From the NCBI GenBank assembly GCA_039566865.1, contig CM076943.1, forward strand, positions 12,510,001 to 12,574,000: 64,000 nt of DNA, read 5' to 3'. Below are positions 1-12,622 of the stretch, piece by piece (position 1 is the first letter of the stretch; the number at the start of each line of letters is the position of its first letter). Both the position numbers and the translations under genes were made by a program. The DNA comes from Aurelia coerulea (Eukaryota; Cnidaria; Scyphozoa; Semaeostomeae; Ulmaridae). The notes under the pieces were generated by a model. The model did no database searches. It was not told the DNA's origin and saw only the letters and a list, made by a program, of their open reading frames with translations.

Positions 1-1766
1 AGGCGCTTTGGAATATCCAAATGTCTATAACATTGTAGAAAACTCTATTTAACAATATGTTTATATATTTACAAATAAGTTGTCCCAAAATAAACGTCAC
101 ATTTTGACCGCCAACTGCAAAGAAAGTACTTTGCTTCCAAACCATAGTGATGTCTGATGCAGTATATACTTCCTGTAAACTCTATATTTTCATCCAACCA
201 TCTACAAGAGATTAGAGAAAAAATATTTGTCATTGAAAACAAAGAGGGTACCCAGGCCAACCAATGGCAGGGAAACCTGATTTGAATTTTTGAACCCCAG
301 CCATGGTCTTATATGACATTGAAAATGTAACGGTATCCTGATCCATTGATGTAGCTCCCTAATTATTTTTGATGACCTCTGTGCAAATGGATCAAAATAA
401 GTCTGTTTGATACAATCCAGGGGATACAATTTATACAATAGATGTTGATGGTACAGGCGTAAGTGCCACCAATATGGGTGGGTTTTTGGTTTGGATGCGA
501 AATTCTTTTTAAATAAGTGTCATTTTTCAACAGATTTCTATAAAAATGGGTTGGTTTGGCTTAAATTGGCAAAAATTAGTTTACCAAAATTCATAACAAG
601 AGTGGGAACAAAGGAATATTTTGCCAACATAAATGGGTAGCTTTCTGAGAACCAGGCAGTAGAAACCTGCCCATCAACAAGTTATGTAGCCCCCACGGGA
701 TTCAATATTTGATAAACCACATTTGATGGCTCCAAATCACTGTATCGAAAGCCCTTTGTGGCAGTGGAATAATAGAGCATTGTGGGGCCCAGGGCTAAAC
801 AAAAATTCCCCTACTGGTAGCAAGGTAAGTAGGCACCTTGGTTTCTTCGTACATGCTTTCTTCTTCTCTCTCAATATACTGCCTGACACTTAGCCCCATT
901 TCCTCACTCTCCTAGTTTCTTTTCCTTCCCTTTCCATCCCTTTCTTCATTGTTTTCTCCTCTTTCCCCTTGCTTTCCATTTCTTTTTCCTTTTTCCCCTC
1001 TTCCTTCCTGGGAAATTTGAGCATTTCAGCTACCATCCCGGTAGCACCGCTACCATGCTAGTAGTATGCTAGTTTGCTTTTGAGCGCTGATGGGGCCCTT
1101 AGCGAAAAAAGTGTTTGGGGGCCCCATACTTAAAGGCATCAAGTCCATATAAATAGCTGAGTGTTAACACTATCCTAAATTTTGCTGACAAAATGGTGAT
1201 GGCCCTTCTTATCCTACAATCATGCTAAAGTAATTAGCAGTGGAGACCAAGACTTCTTAATCATTGATTGCATTATCCTCAGGAATTCCTTTGGTTTAAT
1301 TCCAAGAGCGATTTAAAATCACAACTTTTGTTTTTGATTGAAAAGAGAGGTTGATAATGTTCATGAGTGTGCTATTAATGCGAACTCAATGTTTTAATTA
1401 TATTTGAGTCAAATTTTAGAACCCAATTTTAGAACCTCTTTCTTTGTTTTGTTTTTATGAAATCACAATAAAATGACTACATGACTTTTTTGTCAAGTCA
1501 TCTTATAAATTTGTGTGTGTTTTATTGAGGAAAAGTTACATCTAAAAATACATTTTATCACAAAAATTCTTGGAGGCACCTGCAAAGGACCATATTTTTC
1601 GTACCACCTAGTTCCATGCCTAGAAAAAGTTCGAGCACCTCACATAATAGTTTGATGTTTTTGTTCACAAAGCCCAGGCAGGGCCAGAGATTCATATTTT
1701 ACTGACTTTACTTGACCTGACCAATAAATAATTTGTCCCATCTGTGTTGAACAGTTCAATCTGCTA
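1..1766. other. No gene seen; intergenic
   Basis: I see no exon with coding character on either strand. Open frames here are short and of random composition. A pyrimidine-rich stretch (T/C) lies at about 839-1013. A mariner-like fragment containing TGTCCCAAAA may lie near position 80, but a matching second end was not found. Confidence 0.5.
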
Positions 1767-2782
1767 GAGTACTGTCGCCCTGAATGGGTCTAATCACAAA
1801 TAGAATTGATTTTCTTATCAAAGCGCATGTCTCTTGGAAATATTTTCTTTATGAATATGGACTTCATTTCCTTGCCAACCGTTAATTCTAGGCCAAATAT
1901 ATTTTTACTCTTGTTTCCTCTTGAAACTGAGCCTAACATCAGCAGTAGTCAAAATAATACTATCTCCAATTTTCGCCCTGAATGGGTCTAAATATTGTTT
2001 AGGCCTCAGCAGGGAAATTTTACTAGCAGGAAAGTCAAGCTTCTCTCTACAGATACCACACTGAGTGAACTTTAAGGGAATGTTTGTATTATCTGGCTCT
2101 TGGCATTCTTGGCAACATAAAACTTCAACGGACAGCTATCGCTTTTCCTGCGCCGATGAAGCTCAAATTTACGTAAAACTCAACTGTTATGATAATTTTC
2201 AAAGCTGACGAAACACCAACATTGATGAAACCCTCGAAATATGTCAAAATAACTTTAGTAGCACATTTCCTTTCTAAACTGACACAATACCAGCACACAC
2301 AAACTTGGATCGCTACGTGGAGTCGTTTGAAAAAGATAGACCCATTCAGGGCGAATTTTTCCCGATTTATTTGCCTTTGGAAAAATACGCACTTCGGCAA
2401 CAAAAATTGACGAGATGTTTCGATAAATGTTAGAAATTACTCTTAAAAGGTTGGTATGACCTGCGAAACAGTTTAACTGGATATCAAATGTGCAAAAATG
2501 AAAAAATAAAGGCTGACTCATTCAACCGATTTGAACCGGAAAAAAAGATTTGATGAAACTTGCGAGTCCACGGAAGATAGTCTGCCTGAAAAATTTCATA
2601 TTTTCGGAAATATCCTCTTCAACGAAACACAAGCAAAGAATATTGTAAAGAAAGGCATCAGCAAAACATTTTTGTTGTGGTTTTGAAAAAATTTTAATCC
2701 AGGCGCCTTTTATTTCCGTCGAAAGAAGAGCGTGCGATTCTGACGAAAAACTGCATTAGACCCATTCAGGGCGACAGTACTC
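1767..2782. mobile_element. Inverted-repeat element with GTCGCCCTGAATGGGTCT ends (outer)
   Basis: The left end (1767-1795) and right end (about 2755-2782) are near-perfect inverted repeats sharing GAGTACTGTCGCCC and the following TGAATGGGTCTAAT. No transposase frame is visible inside, so this would be a non-autonomous DNA element. A second pair of the same end motif lies inside it (1972-2355). Confidence 0.65.
1972..2355. mobile_element. Inner inverted-repeat pair of the same family (nested copy or subterminal repeats)
   Basis: The motif TCGCCCTGAATGGGTCTA at 1972 and its reverse complement ending at about 2355 bound a 380-bp stretch inside the larger element. This is either a second, shorter copy inserted into the first or a pair of subterminal repeats belonging to one element. 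No coding sequence is recognised. Confidence 0.5.
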
Positions 2783-3153
2783 TATTCCGAAGCTCGCTGT
2801 CTGGATTGAAAAAACCCTTACCGTAAAGCTCTATTGAGCCTGCCTTGAGTGTATTTTTAATGAACATGAAGGCTTTCTGCATCTTCTTGTATTTGAAATA
2901 AGGAGGCTTCATAGAAAGAGGGAACTAAAATAGAGCTTTTGGTGAAAAAGGTATACATTTTTAACAATTTTGCTCATTTCATACAAACCATGTACAAACT
3001 GACCCTTCTTTAATGGAAAATCTTCCAAAAATAACCCTTGGAAAGAGAATTTTGGACCCAAAACACCTCCATGGATGGCACCCATTATACACTCAACCCC
3101 CTGGGTTTTTATTCCTTTCTAAAAGTGTGCACGATTTGAAATGTTATCATCAT

Positions 3154-3303
3154 AGGTGTAGGAGACAGGGGGGCTGCCAACGTCGAAAATTTTTGCAAAA
3201 ATCAGCCATAATCGGGCAGAAACCTGCGTTAAGTCGGGCAAAATTTTCTTAAACAATGGATTTTTATTGGGCAGCCCCCCAAATTTTATCTCCCCCTACG
3301 CCG
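3154..3303. mobile_element. 150-bp MITE with GGTGTAGGAGA/TCTCCCCCTACGCC ends
   Basis: A short element flanked by inverted ends. The left side reads GTGTAGGAGACAGGGGGGCT and the right side mirrors it with GCAGCCCCCC, then TCTCCCCCTACGCC. It has no coding capacity. The superfamily is not assigned because no clear target-site duplication was seen. Confidence 0.55.
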
Positions 3304-3345
3304 ATGGTTATCATAAACCACCAGATTGAACGATCTGATAAATAA

Positions 3346-3720
3346 GATTGAAATCATACGGGATTTTAACATGTTGATGATCGAGTTTGTGATTATATTC
3401 CTTCCTGAAAGCGCATGCGATTTTAATGTCCTCACAATAACACAACGATTTCCAGACCTTACAAATCGGATTGGAATCGTTTAGGATTTTAAATTGTTGC
3501 TGATCAGAGTTGTGATTGCATTCCTTTCTAAAGCACACGTGATTTTGATGTTCTCATAATCCAAGACAGATTTATTGACCTTTAAAATCAGATTGGAATC
3601 GCTTGTGATTTTCAAAGTTTTGGATCAGACATGTGATCTTTATCCTAGAATCGCACATGATTTTGTTGGTATTTGAATTGTTGAACAATTGTGCACAGCT
3701 TGTACATAAAGACAATCGGA
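3346..3720. repeat. Degenerate tandem repeat, period about 122 bp, three copies
   Basis: Three successive diverged units begin near 3346, 3469 and 3591. Each starts with GATTGGAATC (or GATTGAAATC), followed by GATTTT, a TTG-rich block, GTGATT...ATTCCT and a second GATTTT. Later sequence to about 3930 still contains scattered GATTTT/AAAATC boxes and may be a more decayed continuation. Confidence 0.5.
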
Positions 3721-4997
3721 CGCTTATACATACGATTGAAGAATCGCAAATCTTATTTGCTGCTGTTAAAAATCATAGAAGGATCGTAATGGGATTTTGT
3801 ACAGCTGAAATACGATTTGTGATTCTCAATAGTAAAATCACTATGGTGCGATTATAAGGTATGTCCAATACCATGGGTCTTGTAAAATCATGTACGATTT
3901 CACACCTGATTTCGAATTTCTGTAAAATCCAAATGTGGGTTTTGGGCTCATTTCTACCTGTGTTACAAGTATTTCCTTGTTTGCTTTTGCTCTTTGTCAG
4001 CCTTTGGCTTGGCAGGAGTATTTTGAATTGACCCCATGGCCATTGAAAGGATCTTTTAACTATAATTTTATGCATCTTACAGAATTTTAATTCGCATCTT
4101 GATTAAGTTTTCCCCGTCTTTTGCACAAATTTTTCTTGTGGTATATTTTTGTTGTCTACTTAGTAGTCACAATGTGTACTTAAATTGGCCGTTGCAACCA
4201 GCCATGCGTGTGCCAGCTTTTTTTATTGGTGGTCTTTTTGTGGACCGTAAAAATGGCCATAGCAAGGAGATCACAAAGCCCACCAAGGGTGTATTAAATC
4301 AGTGTATTGGCAGGAAAAGGTGCGAAGAGGAAGAATTGCAACGATAATCATCCATTGCTAATAATATTTCATTTCAAGACAAATCCAAGGTAATAATTAT
4401 GACAAATCCATGTGTGGCAAATCTGAGAAGTTAATCAAAATTGTATGTATTCACAGATCATGCTGGTTGCAAAGGCACCTTTAATGTTGCCACACATGAC
4501 CCTGCATAGATAGATGTCCTACATTTATGCTTATCTCATGTATTTGGTTGCAGGAATGAAAGGCAAGTTATTAATTTGTGACAGCCATGTGACGATTTAA
4601 ACTGGTTTGGGTCAATACAGCATTGAATCACTATCTGCAAATTAACTAATTGACATTCTTGTAACAGTTTGCACAGCATTGGATCAGTATTTGCTTCTTT
4701 TACCATTGACATTAAAGACCAACACAGCATAAGATAGCTGCTTGAGGATGCTCATTCTTACAAATACCAAAAAGCATGGGATCAGCATTGCTTCTGGGAA
4801 TTCGTCACACCTTGTGACCTTTAATTTTGATACAAACTCTTACCAGATGAACCTTTGAAGAACTTTTGTGGCTAACTGTTGTGCATCATGTACTCTCAAG
4901 ACTGGTTTCCGTTCAAGGCAAAGTACAAAACCTGTTATTTTACACAGAATTGAACGGGGGAACACTTTCTTTGTATGGTGCCATATTTTAACAAGTT

Positions 4998-5299
4998 CCC
5001 AGGGGGGGGGGGTAACTTAAATTTCCATGATACGGGGATGTGTGATTCAAAGCGTAAAGCTACCACCCATAAATCCGGAAAAAATTCTGAAAAGTATACC
5101 CATAAATCCGGAAAAGCAAGTATGGTTGTTGACCAATACATGAAGTTTTACAAAAAGCATACCCATAAATTCAGATAATGTAAAAAATCGTTGAAAACCA
5201 TACCCATGAATCTTGACTCCATGACAAAAAAGGTACCCTAAAAATGGCACAACCCCATACCATGGAGAGCTTAAGTTAACCCCCCCCCCCTTCGGGATC
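4998..5299. mobile_element. Palindromic MITE bounded by G-run and C-run
   Basis: A run of G followed by GTAACTTAAATTTCCATG on the left is mirrored by CATGGAGAGCTTAAGTTAACC and a run of C on the right. The inside carries the repeated phrase CCCATAAATCCGG. The short open frames in it are by-products of the palindrome. Related single ends appear near 10080 and 15130. Confidence 0.5.
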
Positions 5300-8200
5300 A
5301 AGTTGTATGACTATTATTGAAGATGCTGATTAATGCAGATAGAAGCAGATAATTGACAGTCAGGGCTAATTACAAAAAAATGATCAAAGATGGTGCTATT
5401 AAATTATCCAACTATTTTTACTTCAAAATGGCAATGTTGATCTATGGAAAAATCAGAAAACCATACCATGTGATTGGGAAAAGAAAGCCAAAGAATGTCC
5501 AAGAAAGTACAAAAGGAATTGACATTAATGAACTGTTCTTAAAGTTGCACGTCAGTAGAGTCTAAAATCATTTTGAGTTTTTACGAATATTATAGTCGCA
5601 TAATGCAGTTTTGAAATTTGCAAACAGTTCTCGTAGTTCTTTAGAAATTGTTTCTGCCTCAAAAAGCTCGATTCAACTTTATTTTAGCGCCAAAAACTCC
5701 ACTATAGCCTGGAGAATTGCATTAAAAACAACGCTATGAGCAGCACTTACTTAACTGCGTTAACAGCTAGTCCTATTCTTTAGAACAGTCTGGGTTCTCC
5801 AGGAGATGTTGGCCTTTGGGAGACACACAATTTTAATCGTGCAATGTCGGGTTTGCAAGCCCAGGTTGCTGTTCTCTTGGGATACTAAGGTCCTAGGGAG
5901 TTGCTAAACGACAACGCCAACTGCAACAGCAACGCAATGTTGATTATTTTCAGAACATCTGCTTGAATTAATTCTCCTTTATTAATGCGACATTGTTTCC
6001 CTTTTTTTGTTCAAGTTATCCTTTTCAAGTGCATGATTGCATGATAACTTCTCAGGGAGGAAATAGTGGTTCCTCGGCATGTAACTGAAGAAGGAGGTTT
6101 CGTCATGACCTTTGGAAGAACATGTACAAAGGAAAGAATACTTTGTTTGCGCAATATGAAATTCTGGCTGGCGTTGCCGTCCTGGCTCACAAACTCTCCA
6201 TTGTTCTTTGTCGGCTACTGGATAGAACGCGCTATTTAATCCTGGCAGCTAATATTTGGGATGTGTGTCCTAAAGGCCTATTTTTGTGTGGCAGATTAAC
6301 AATACGTTTAAATGGATGGCAGGATTTTCCTCAACTTTCCTGGTGCTAGAAAGTACAATTTTTAACAGCAGTGAAACATTTGGTAATTGCTATTTTGACA
6401 TGGCTTTTAAATAGTATGGATACATTGCCAATGCAGGGCTAGCATCTTTTCCTGAAAATTGGACACTTCTGTTGGCCATTTGGTCTCTCCACTGAAAAAC
6501 AAACGATTCTCTCTGGAAACGTACCGAAAAAAGAACCTGTTAGTATCAGTTTTTCCGGAAGGAACGATTTTTTTCCGTCCAATTCAAACCTGAGTGTGAA
6601 TTTAGCATAGCATAGATCATGAAGTTTTGAATAAATTGGCTTTGCTACCTGAAAGAACGATAGGTTGAAAGAATGCCAAGGCACAAATTGATTTTCATTT
6701 TAAGATTTCATACGTTGGCAAGTTTTTGGTTGATTGCAGTGTTTCATAGTGATCCCATCAAAAATAGGAAAACCTATTAAAGACATAAAATAAATGCAAC
6801 TGCAGGCTCTGCAAAATAATCTGTGATTCCCAAATATCTATGTTTTTATCCTGTAATCATGTTGAACTGTGAATAATAGGCGACCAATTCACGCCAATTT
6901 GGTCGGTAAGAGCCATTCTCGGCATTTTTTGTGGTGTTTCCTCAGCTTTCTGAGTCTATCATTGAATAATAGTACCATTACTATGATAGTCTAGTAGGCC
7001 TAAATTACCTGTAACTTTAGCAATTTTCATGTCACTTTTACCTAATGGGAATTGACGATGCTGGTGAAGATGATGATTATGATGATTATAATATTTGCTA
7101 TTTGCAGTTGGCCATACGAGAAAGATCACAGAGCAGAAATTACATTCAGAATGCTCTCTAGCATTTATAAGATCGAACCAACGAATAATATTTTCAAAAT
7201 AAAACTAGAGACTACCACCATCTATCTAACGTCTGTCTCAAAACTAGATGTCACGCAAGGTTGATGATGACGCGAAATTAACCATGTAAAACGATTCAAT
7301 TGATTCTATTCGCGGACATTTTAGCTGACACCTAATTTGAACCAGAATTTAGTATCCATCATCTTTACCGTTAAATACTGAAATACCAAAAATAACACCA
7401 AAGGTTGCCACTGTATTGCACACATGCAATTCATTCTGACTGTAAACTTAACATGATTTTGTTGCTATGTTCCTATGCCATACCGAATCTCTACAGATAG
7501 ACTTGCCCCAAGTCTACAAGTTCCCAGATCCGCGGGCTCCATTCCTTGGCTGTGGAGAAGGGAATCTGGGGGGGGGATTTTCTTGCGGAATGGGGAACTA
7601 CGGAAGAGAATCGGTCCATGTCCATGGATTTTACGATAAGGACGTTAAGGCAAATTTACTCTGCGGACTGTTAAGATTGTTTTTTTAAAATTGCATGCGA
7701 CATAGTCTATTACATAATTATGCCTAGGAATACTGTATACCTTAAATACACCAAATTAGTACGGTGCACTAATTAACGCAAATTCAAAATATTCAAATTA
7801 ATTAAAACCACGTTATTGTTAATTACAGCGCACTTGAGAAACTAGCTTCCACATTCGCGTTAATCTATCATTGCTTAAATTCCCGCCGTGTTAAAATAAT
7901 ACCCGTGCTATGGAGTTTCTAATTGATAGAAATCATTTCTCACTACATTCTAATGCTACAAAAATAATACATTTGCAACAACTATTAGTCAGCACATCCA
8001 CATGAATGGCACAGAAAATAGGTCGTTACCTTGGTTTTGCAATCAAATCTAAGTTGTTCAATTCTTAAAAGGAGCATACCGTAAGATGCGTCCTGGTACT
8101 CTCCAGTACCAAATAGTAGAGATGGTCTTGATTATTAGAGGGGGAGGGCTACGAACAAATTTGCTTAACATCACTGTTAAAAAACTAAATGAAACATTCT

Positions 8201-8988
8201 GTACCGTCCATAATAGGAATAGAGATGACGACATCTGGTTCTGGTTATGAACGGCACTTACAGGGAGTAGAAAGACCAGCAGCCTTTACCGCCCTTTGTT
8301 TTCGTTTCTGTGAATTTCGTACAGTCAGTTATTCTGGAAGCTGTGCAGAGCAAGCCGTGGACTTCGTGCAAAGCATGCTCTGGTCTATAAAAATTTACGC
8401 ACTCTTGTGTACCATGGCACCATCGCATTTTGACGGGCTCTAGCATAAACTAGTTTAGGGTAGATAAATTGATGTGAAAAACAACACACTGGTAAGACCT
8501 GTGCTAAGATGGTTGAGATCTGACTTACCAACGACTGATGCCATTGTTCACAAGGAGCTTACTTAAACCTAACCTGGACGTGAATAAGAGGTCAGTAATA
8601 AGACGCTAAGCGTCAGGCCTCCAAAGTTTGTAATTAACGTTTTTATCGGAGGGCTCCTTGGAAACCAGCTCTTGCTGAAGGGAAACTCTCCTTAAAAGAA
8701 TGAAATAAAATATGAATATGAAATAAATATGAAAGAACTCCCAAAAAACCTTGTGGACCAAAAATTCCCAAAGTGCCACAGAACGGCCATTTTACCGTCG
8801 CCACAAATACCGCAGTACGCAAGCTCCAATCGGCTCCAATCAAATAAATCAACAATTATAATAAGTAGGGCGTTAACAAACTGGGTCGTTGTAGACTGGA
8901 TTCGGTTGCATTTGACATATACCCCTGTGATGTTGTTGGCATCAAATGTTTCTTTAATAAAAGGACTAAAATGAAACCAGCGCGATCA
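5300..8988. other. No gene seen; intergenic
   Basis: No exon or recognisable protein similarity was found on either strand. The longest frames (under 90 codons, for example 8189-8443) have no family features. A short palindrome with GACCAATTCACGCC lies near 6880. Confidence 0.45.
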
Positions 8989-9147
8989 TACAGTAAAATC
9001 CGCATATAAGAATCTCATTTTTCGGACCACGCAGTAAAGTTTCCTATAGGAAGAATAATGCTCTATTTTGTTGTGTATATTGTCCTAAATAATTTTTATA
9101 TTTTTGGTACATAGCCTGCAGTTTCTTATATGCCGGTTTTTATTGTA
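8989..9147. mobile_element. MITE of the TACAGTAAA...CCGCATATAAGAA family
   Basis: The left end TACAGTAAAATCCGCATAT is answered by TATGCCGGTTTTTATTGTA on the right. TA sits at both borders, which fits a Tc1/mariner/pogo-type target. Other members lie at 51997-52424, 53704-54184 and 59205-60743, with a single end at 32715. Confidence 0.55.
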
Positions 9148-9196
9148 TTATTTACAACTATGAAAGATAATTCATAAAAGATGAAAGCCAATGAAA

Positions 9197-12100
9197 TCAA
9201 ACTTCACTTTCACTAAGAATTTTTGCCAGGTGTTCATCATAATGCTGATACCATTCTTCTTGCATCTTCTTCCTGATTGAGTTGGGCACAACGGGTCCAA
9301 TGTGATCTCCCTCTTCAATAACTTCACCATGTACTCGGAGCTGTTCCATTGTCAAGCCATCAACCACTTGCCTTTTGAACTCCTTCAATTTCGCTGCAAA
9401 GACTGCAACATAGGCCCACTGGCCATCGATTGTGAAAATAAGATTAAAGTAGCCACCATCAATCAGAAACACTTTCAATTCTTTCTCCAGGATGTCTGCA
9501 TTTGCTCTTATATCTTGTATGATCTGAGATGGCTTCTTTTTGTGTATACGAATTGAGCTTATGACCATTTGTGCTAGATCTACAGGAATCAATACTGCTG
9601 CAAAAACCAACCCTGCAACGTGTAAGCCCGTTGTTGTGGCAGCACGACCAATACCAAAAGCCACCCTTATGCCTGCAGCTGATGCTAGTCCAAGTTTGGC
9701 AATTCTCGGCAAAAATCCGGCCACATACACAACATCGAAGGTATCAAAGTGCCATCTATCTGCAAACCTTGCATCTAAAGCAGCTCTACTTATTAAAACT
9801 TTGATCTGTTCAGCTCTGAAATAGTCTATTTGAAGATCTTCCTGAATTTCATCAATGCCAACTTTCTTCAAGATTGCTTCAACGATCATTGTTATTCCAG
9901 CTACCAAACCTCCTGCAGCCGCTACGCTCATTCCAGCAATTCCCAATGGTACACCCACAACAGCCCCGACACCAGAAAGACTAAGGGAAAGGCCGACGAT
10001 GCCCATGGCTGCGCCAATAATCTACAAAAAAATAGCGAGCCAGTAATGATCAGTTGGTCTTGTAGTAAGCAAAAAACCCGGGGGGGGGGGGGGTACTTAG
10101 TATATTTGTCTGACGGGGATGTGCCGTTTTTGAGGCTATCGTTTTCACCAATTTTTTCTAGCGCGGGGCGCGAGGTATCAAATACGGCAATTTTCCTAGA
10201 GCAGGTTGTCAAAACATGCCAAAATGAGATATTTTGTTAGATCGGGTCGTTTTTCGGTCAAATTTTCAGGTTTTAGAGTATACTTTCCACTATTTTTTCT
10301 AGAATCGATTATTATTTGCAGCATAGCGAAGAATTTTTCGAAGGAAGGGACAGAGCAGTCCGAGGGAACCTGGCGGTCCAGGGGTTTGCCTCAAGGAGAA
10401 TTTTGTGACCACGCCCTTTAGATCGTTGGAAAAAGCCCCTATTTTGAATAATTTGCCTTTTGGGATTACTGGAAAATCATTCCAGGGCCTCAAAATCATT
10501 TAAAAATTTATCGTTTTCAAATTTTAGAAATTTAATTTTAGACAAAAACGCGATAGGTTGATAACTCTAATATAAACTTCCTTCAGCACAAATAAGCATA
10601 CATCTTCATTTCTGCAAGCATGCGTTTATAGATCAAGTATAAAGTAACTCCTCTAAACTCATTTCCTCAAATTGGATTTTAACGCATTTTGGATACGGCG
10701 TAGAGAGCAAAATTCTGCATCGAATGATGTAAGGTAGAGCTTCGTACTACTGTATGTCCGTATGGGTAGACACGGCTGCCGACGCAGGGGCGGATCCAGC
10801 ATTGGACTTTGGGGAGGGCCATTTGAAGGACAGTGGGGGTCTGGGGGCGTAGCCCCCAGGAAAATTTTTCGTGACCACGCCCTTCAGACTCTCGGAAAAC
10901 GTGGGAAACGCCCTTTTTGCTTCATCTTAGATCATTTAGCCCATCATTTAATTATGCTTCTCCTCAAATACAAACTGGCATTTATATTTTGTGCAAAAGC
11001 TAACGCGCCATCATTTGGAAAGTGAGGGACCAATGAAATGTTTATCATAAGCACCAGTTTGAGAATGCTTATCGCTGAAAAATGCTCCACCTCAATGGAA
11101 ATAAAACTGGCATAAAAACGAGGCATATCTCAAATTCACAAATCAGAGGCATTTCCATGTTAGGTGAAAGAAATGTCCAATTGTAAATTCCATAATCGGA
11201 GTCACTAGTAAGTTATAAAAATTCTCATAGCTCACCAAGTTTCTACAAGCTTCACTTGTATTCTAAACTGTATAACTTAAGATTGAAATGACCTGATTGA
11301 CACTTTATAACTCTCACAACAGAAAATATAAGTCTTTGTGCGAAATCTATCATAAATAAATGTCAACAGCTAAGTTCACTGGAGGATCCTAACTCGCAGC
11401 GACAATTTGACAAAGTGAATGAAACAAATGATTTTCAAGTTCGATTTCCACTGAATGAAATTTTTATTCAGGATCGCATCTTTTCATATTTTTTGATGAA
11501 TTGTACTTTAGTTTGTGAGTTTTGTTTGACTGGCTTGTAGTTGTAGTTAGCTGAGTTATCGTCTAGCTGTGCCATGGTTATTTTAGGAAGTAAAGGTTTG
11601 AAACTCATTCGTTTCTTTCTCTAAGACAATGGTTTTTAAGATAAATTTTTAAAGTTTGGGGGGGGGGGGGCCATGGCCCCCCCGGCCCCCCCCACTGGAT
11701 CCGCGCCTGTGCCGACGTGACTTTCAGTATTTCAAAGATTTCTATAAACTTCATCGTGACGTCAGAAGTAAATGGCGCATAATTTCACAAAATAGAATCA
11801 ATTTCCAGAATCTAAATTAAAAACTGTCTCAAATAAATGGAGAATGACAAAAAACTGGCCATGTCAGCTGGACTGGAGAACTGTAAAAAATAATTGTTGC
11901 AGTTTATGCAGTGTGGCCAGATAGTTTTGGCCAGTAGTGTAAATGTATGACATTTTAAAGTAAGAATAAACTAAGCAAAATAAACTGTAAAATTATCGTT
12001 CTTTAGTCGCCAAAATTTATGTAAAACCTCAAAATTAGACAACATTTTCAAAACCTAAAAAATGTCTGACCCTGCCGCCTACTAAGCTGATAGGGAGTCC

Positions 12101-12622
12101 TCCTGGGCCTCCACTTTAAAATCGCTGCACGACCCTTCCTTTTTGGTAATGGTGGCTATACACTACAAAAGAATACAAAAACAATACAACACAACACAAT
12201 ACAATGAATACAATACAAGAGAGGCTTCTTACCCCAAAAGCTGATCCTCCAACTTTTGCACCAGCACACTGCAATTCTTGTGTATCAAGAGCATTTGCTA
12301 CTGTCCTCAAATGAGTAACGGTTTTCCACCTTTGTTTGACTTGAGCATCAAGAAGTTCATTGATGTTGATAAACCTTTCATCATCAATTGTTTGCATAAA
12401 CACCTGTCCCTCAAATTCATTTGGTGTTGGAAGGGTTTGGGGCTCTCTCTCATCAATTTGGCGGTCCATAGGACAAATTATCTTTTGTTCATGCATTGTG
12501 TACAATTGCTGCAGACAGTCAACACAAAAGCAGTGGCCACATTGCAGGGCCCTAAATTCATTTGAATCCATACAAATGCTGCAAGACTTCCCCTCTGTAT
12601 CTATATCATTGTCATGAGCCAT
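9197..12622 (-). CDS. RING finger-ApoL-like domain fusion protein, two coding exons
   Basis: Predicted from two exons, 12622-12233 (130 codons) and 10021-9197 (274 codons plus TGA). They join in phase 0 between donor GGG|GTAAGA and acceptor TTTTTTTGTAG|ATT. Residues 13-55 form a RING finger: CSIC, then CGH, CFC and VDC, then CPMD, where Asp takes the place of the usual last Cys. Residues about 131-180 are a glycine/alanine-rich hydrophobic stretch with GxxxG spacing. Residues about 235-310 follow the apolipoprotein-L pattern: hydrophobic segments, then IPVDLAQMVISSIRIHKKKP and an acidic/basic helix. ApoL proteins bind membranes, and RING domains usually recruit E2 enzymes, so a membrane-associated ubiquitin ligase is my inference. 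The ATG at 12622 is the first in frame; a possible 5' UTR acceptor (CTCTGCAG) lies just upstream. The intron holds a hAT-type MITE. The domain calls are fairly firm, the join less so. Confidence 0.75.
10785..11709. mobile_element. hAT-type MITE, 925 bp, with perfect 8-bp TSD
   Basis: The ends CAGGGGCGGATCCAG and CTGGATCCGCGCCTG are inverted repeats. The flanking 8 bp TGCCGACG occur at 10777-10784 and again at 11710-11717, the target duplication typical of hAT elements. It carries no transposase. It lies in the intron of the RING-ApoL-like gene. The block GACCACGCCCTTCAGACTCT is shared with the elements at 30181 and 54996. Confidence 0.85.

Noticed and set aside
8189..8446. Overlapping plus (84 aa) and minus (62 aa) ORFs
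   Set aside because: No recognised motif, no splice context, and both strands equally open, as by chance.
10773..11126. Small ORFs on both strands as genes
   Set aside because: They lie in a hAT MITE with clear ends and target duplication and have no domain.
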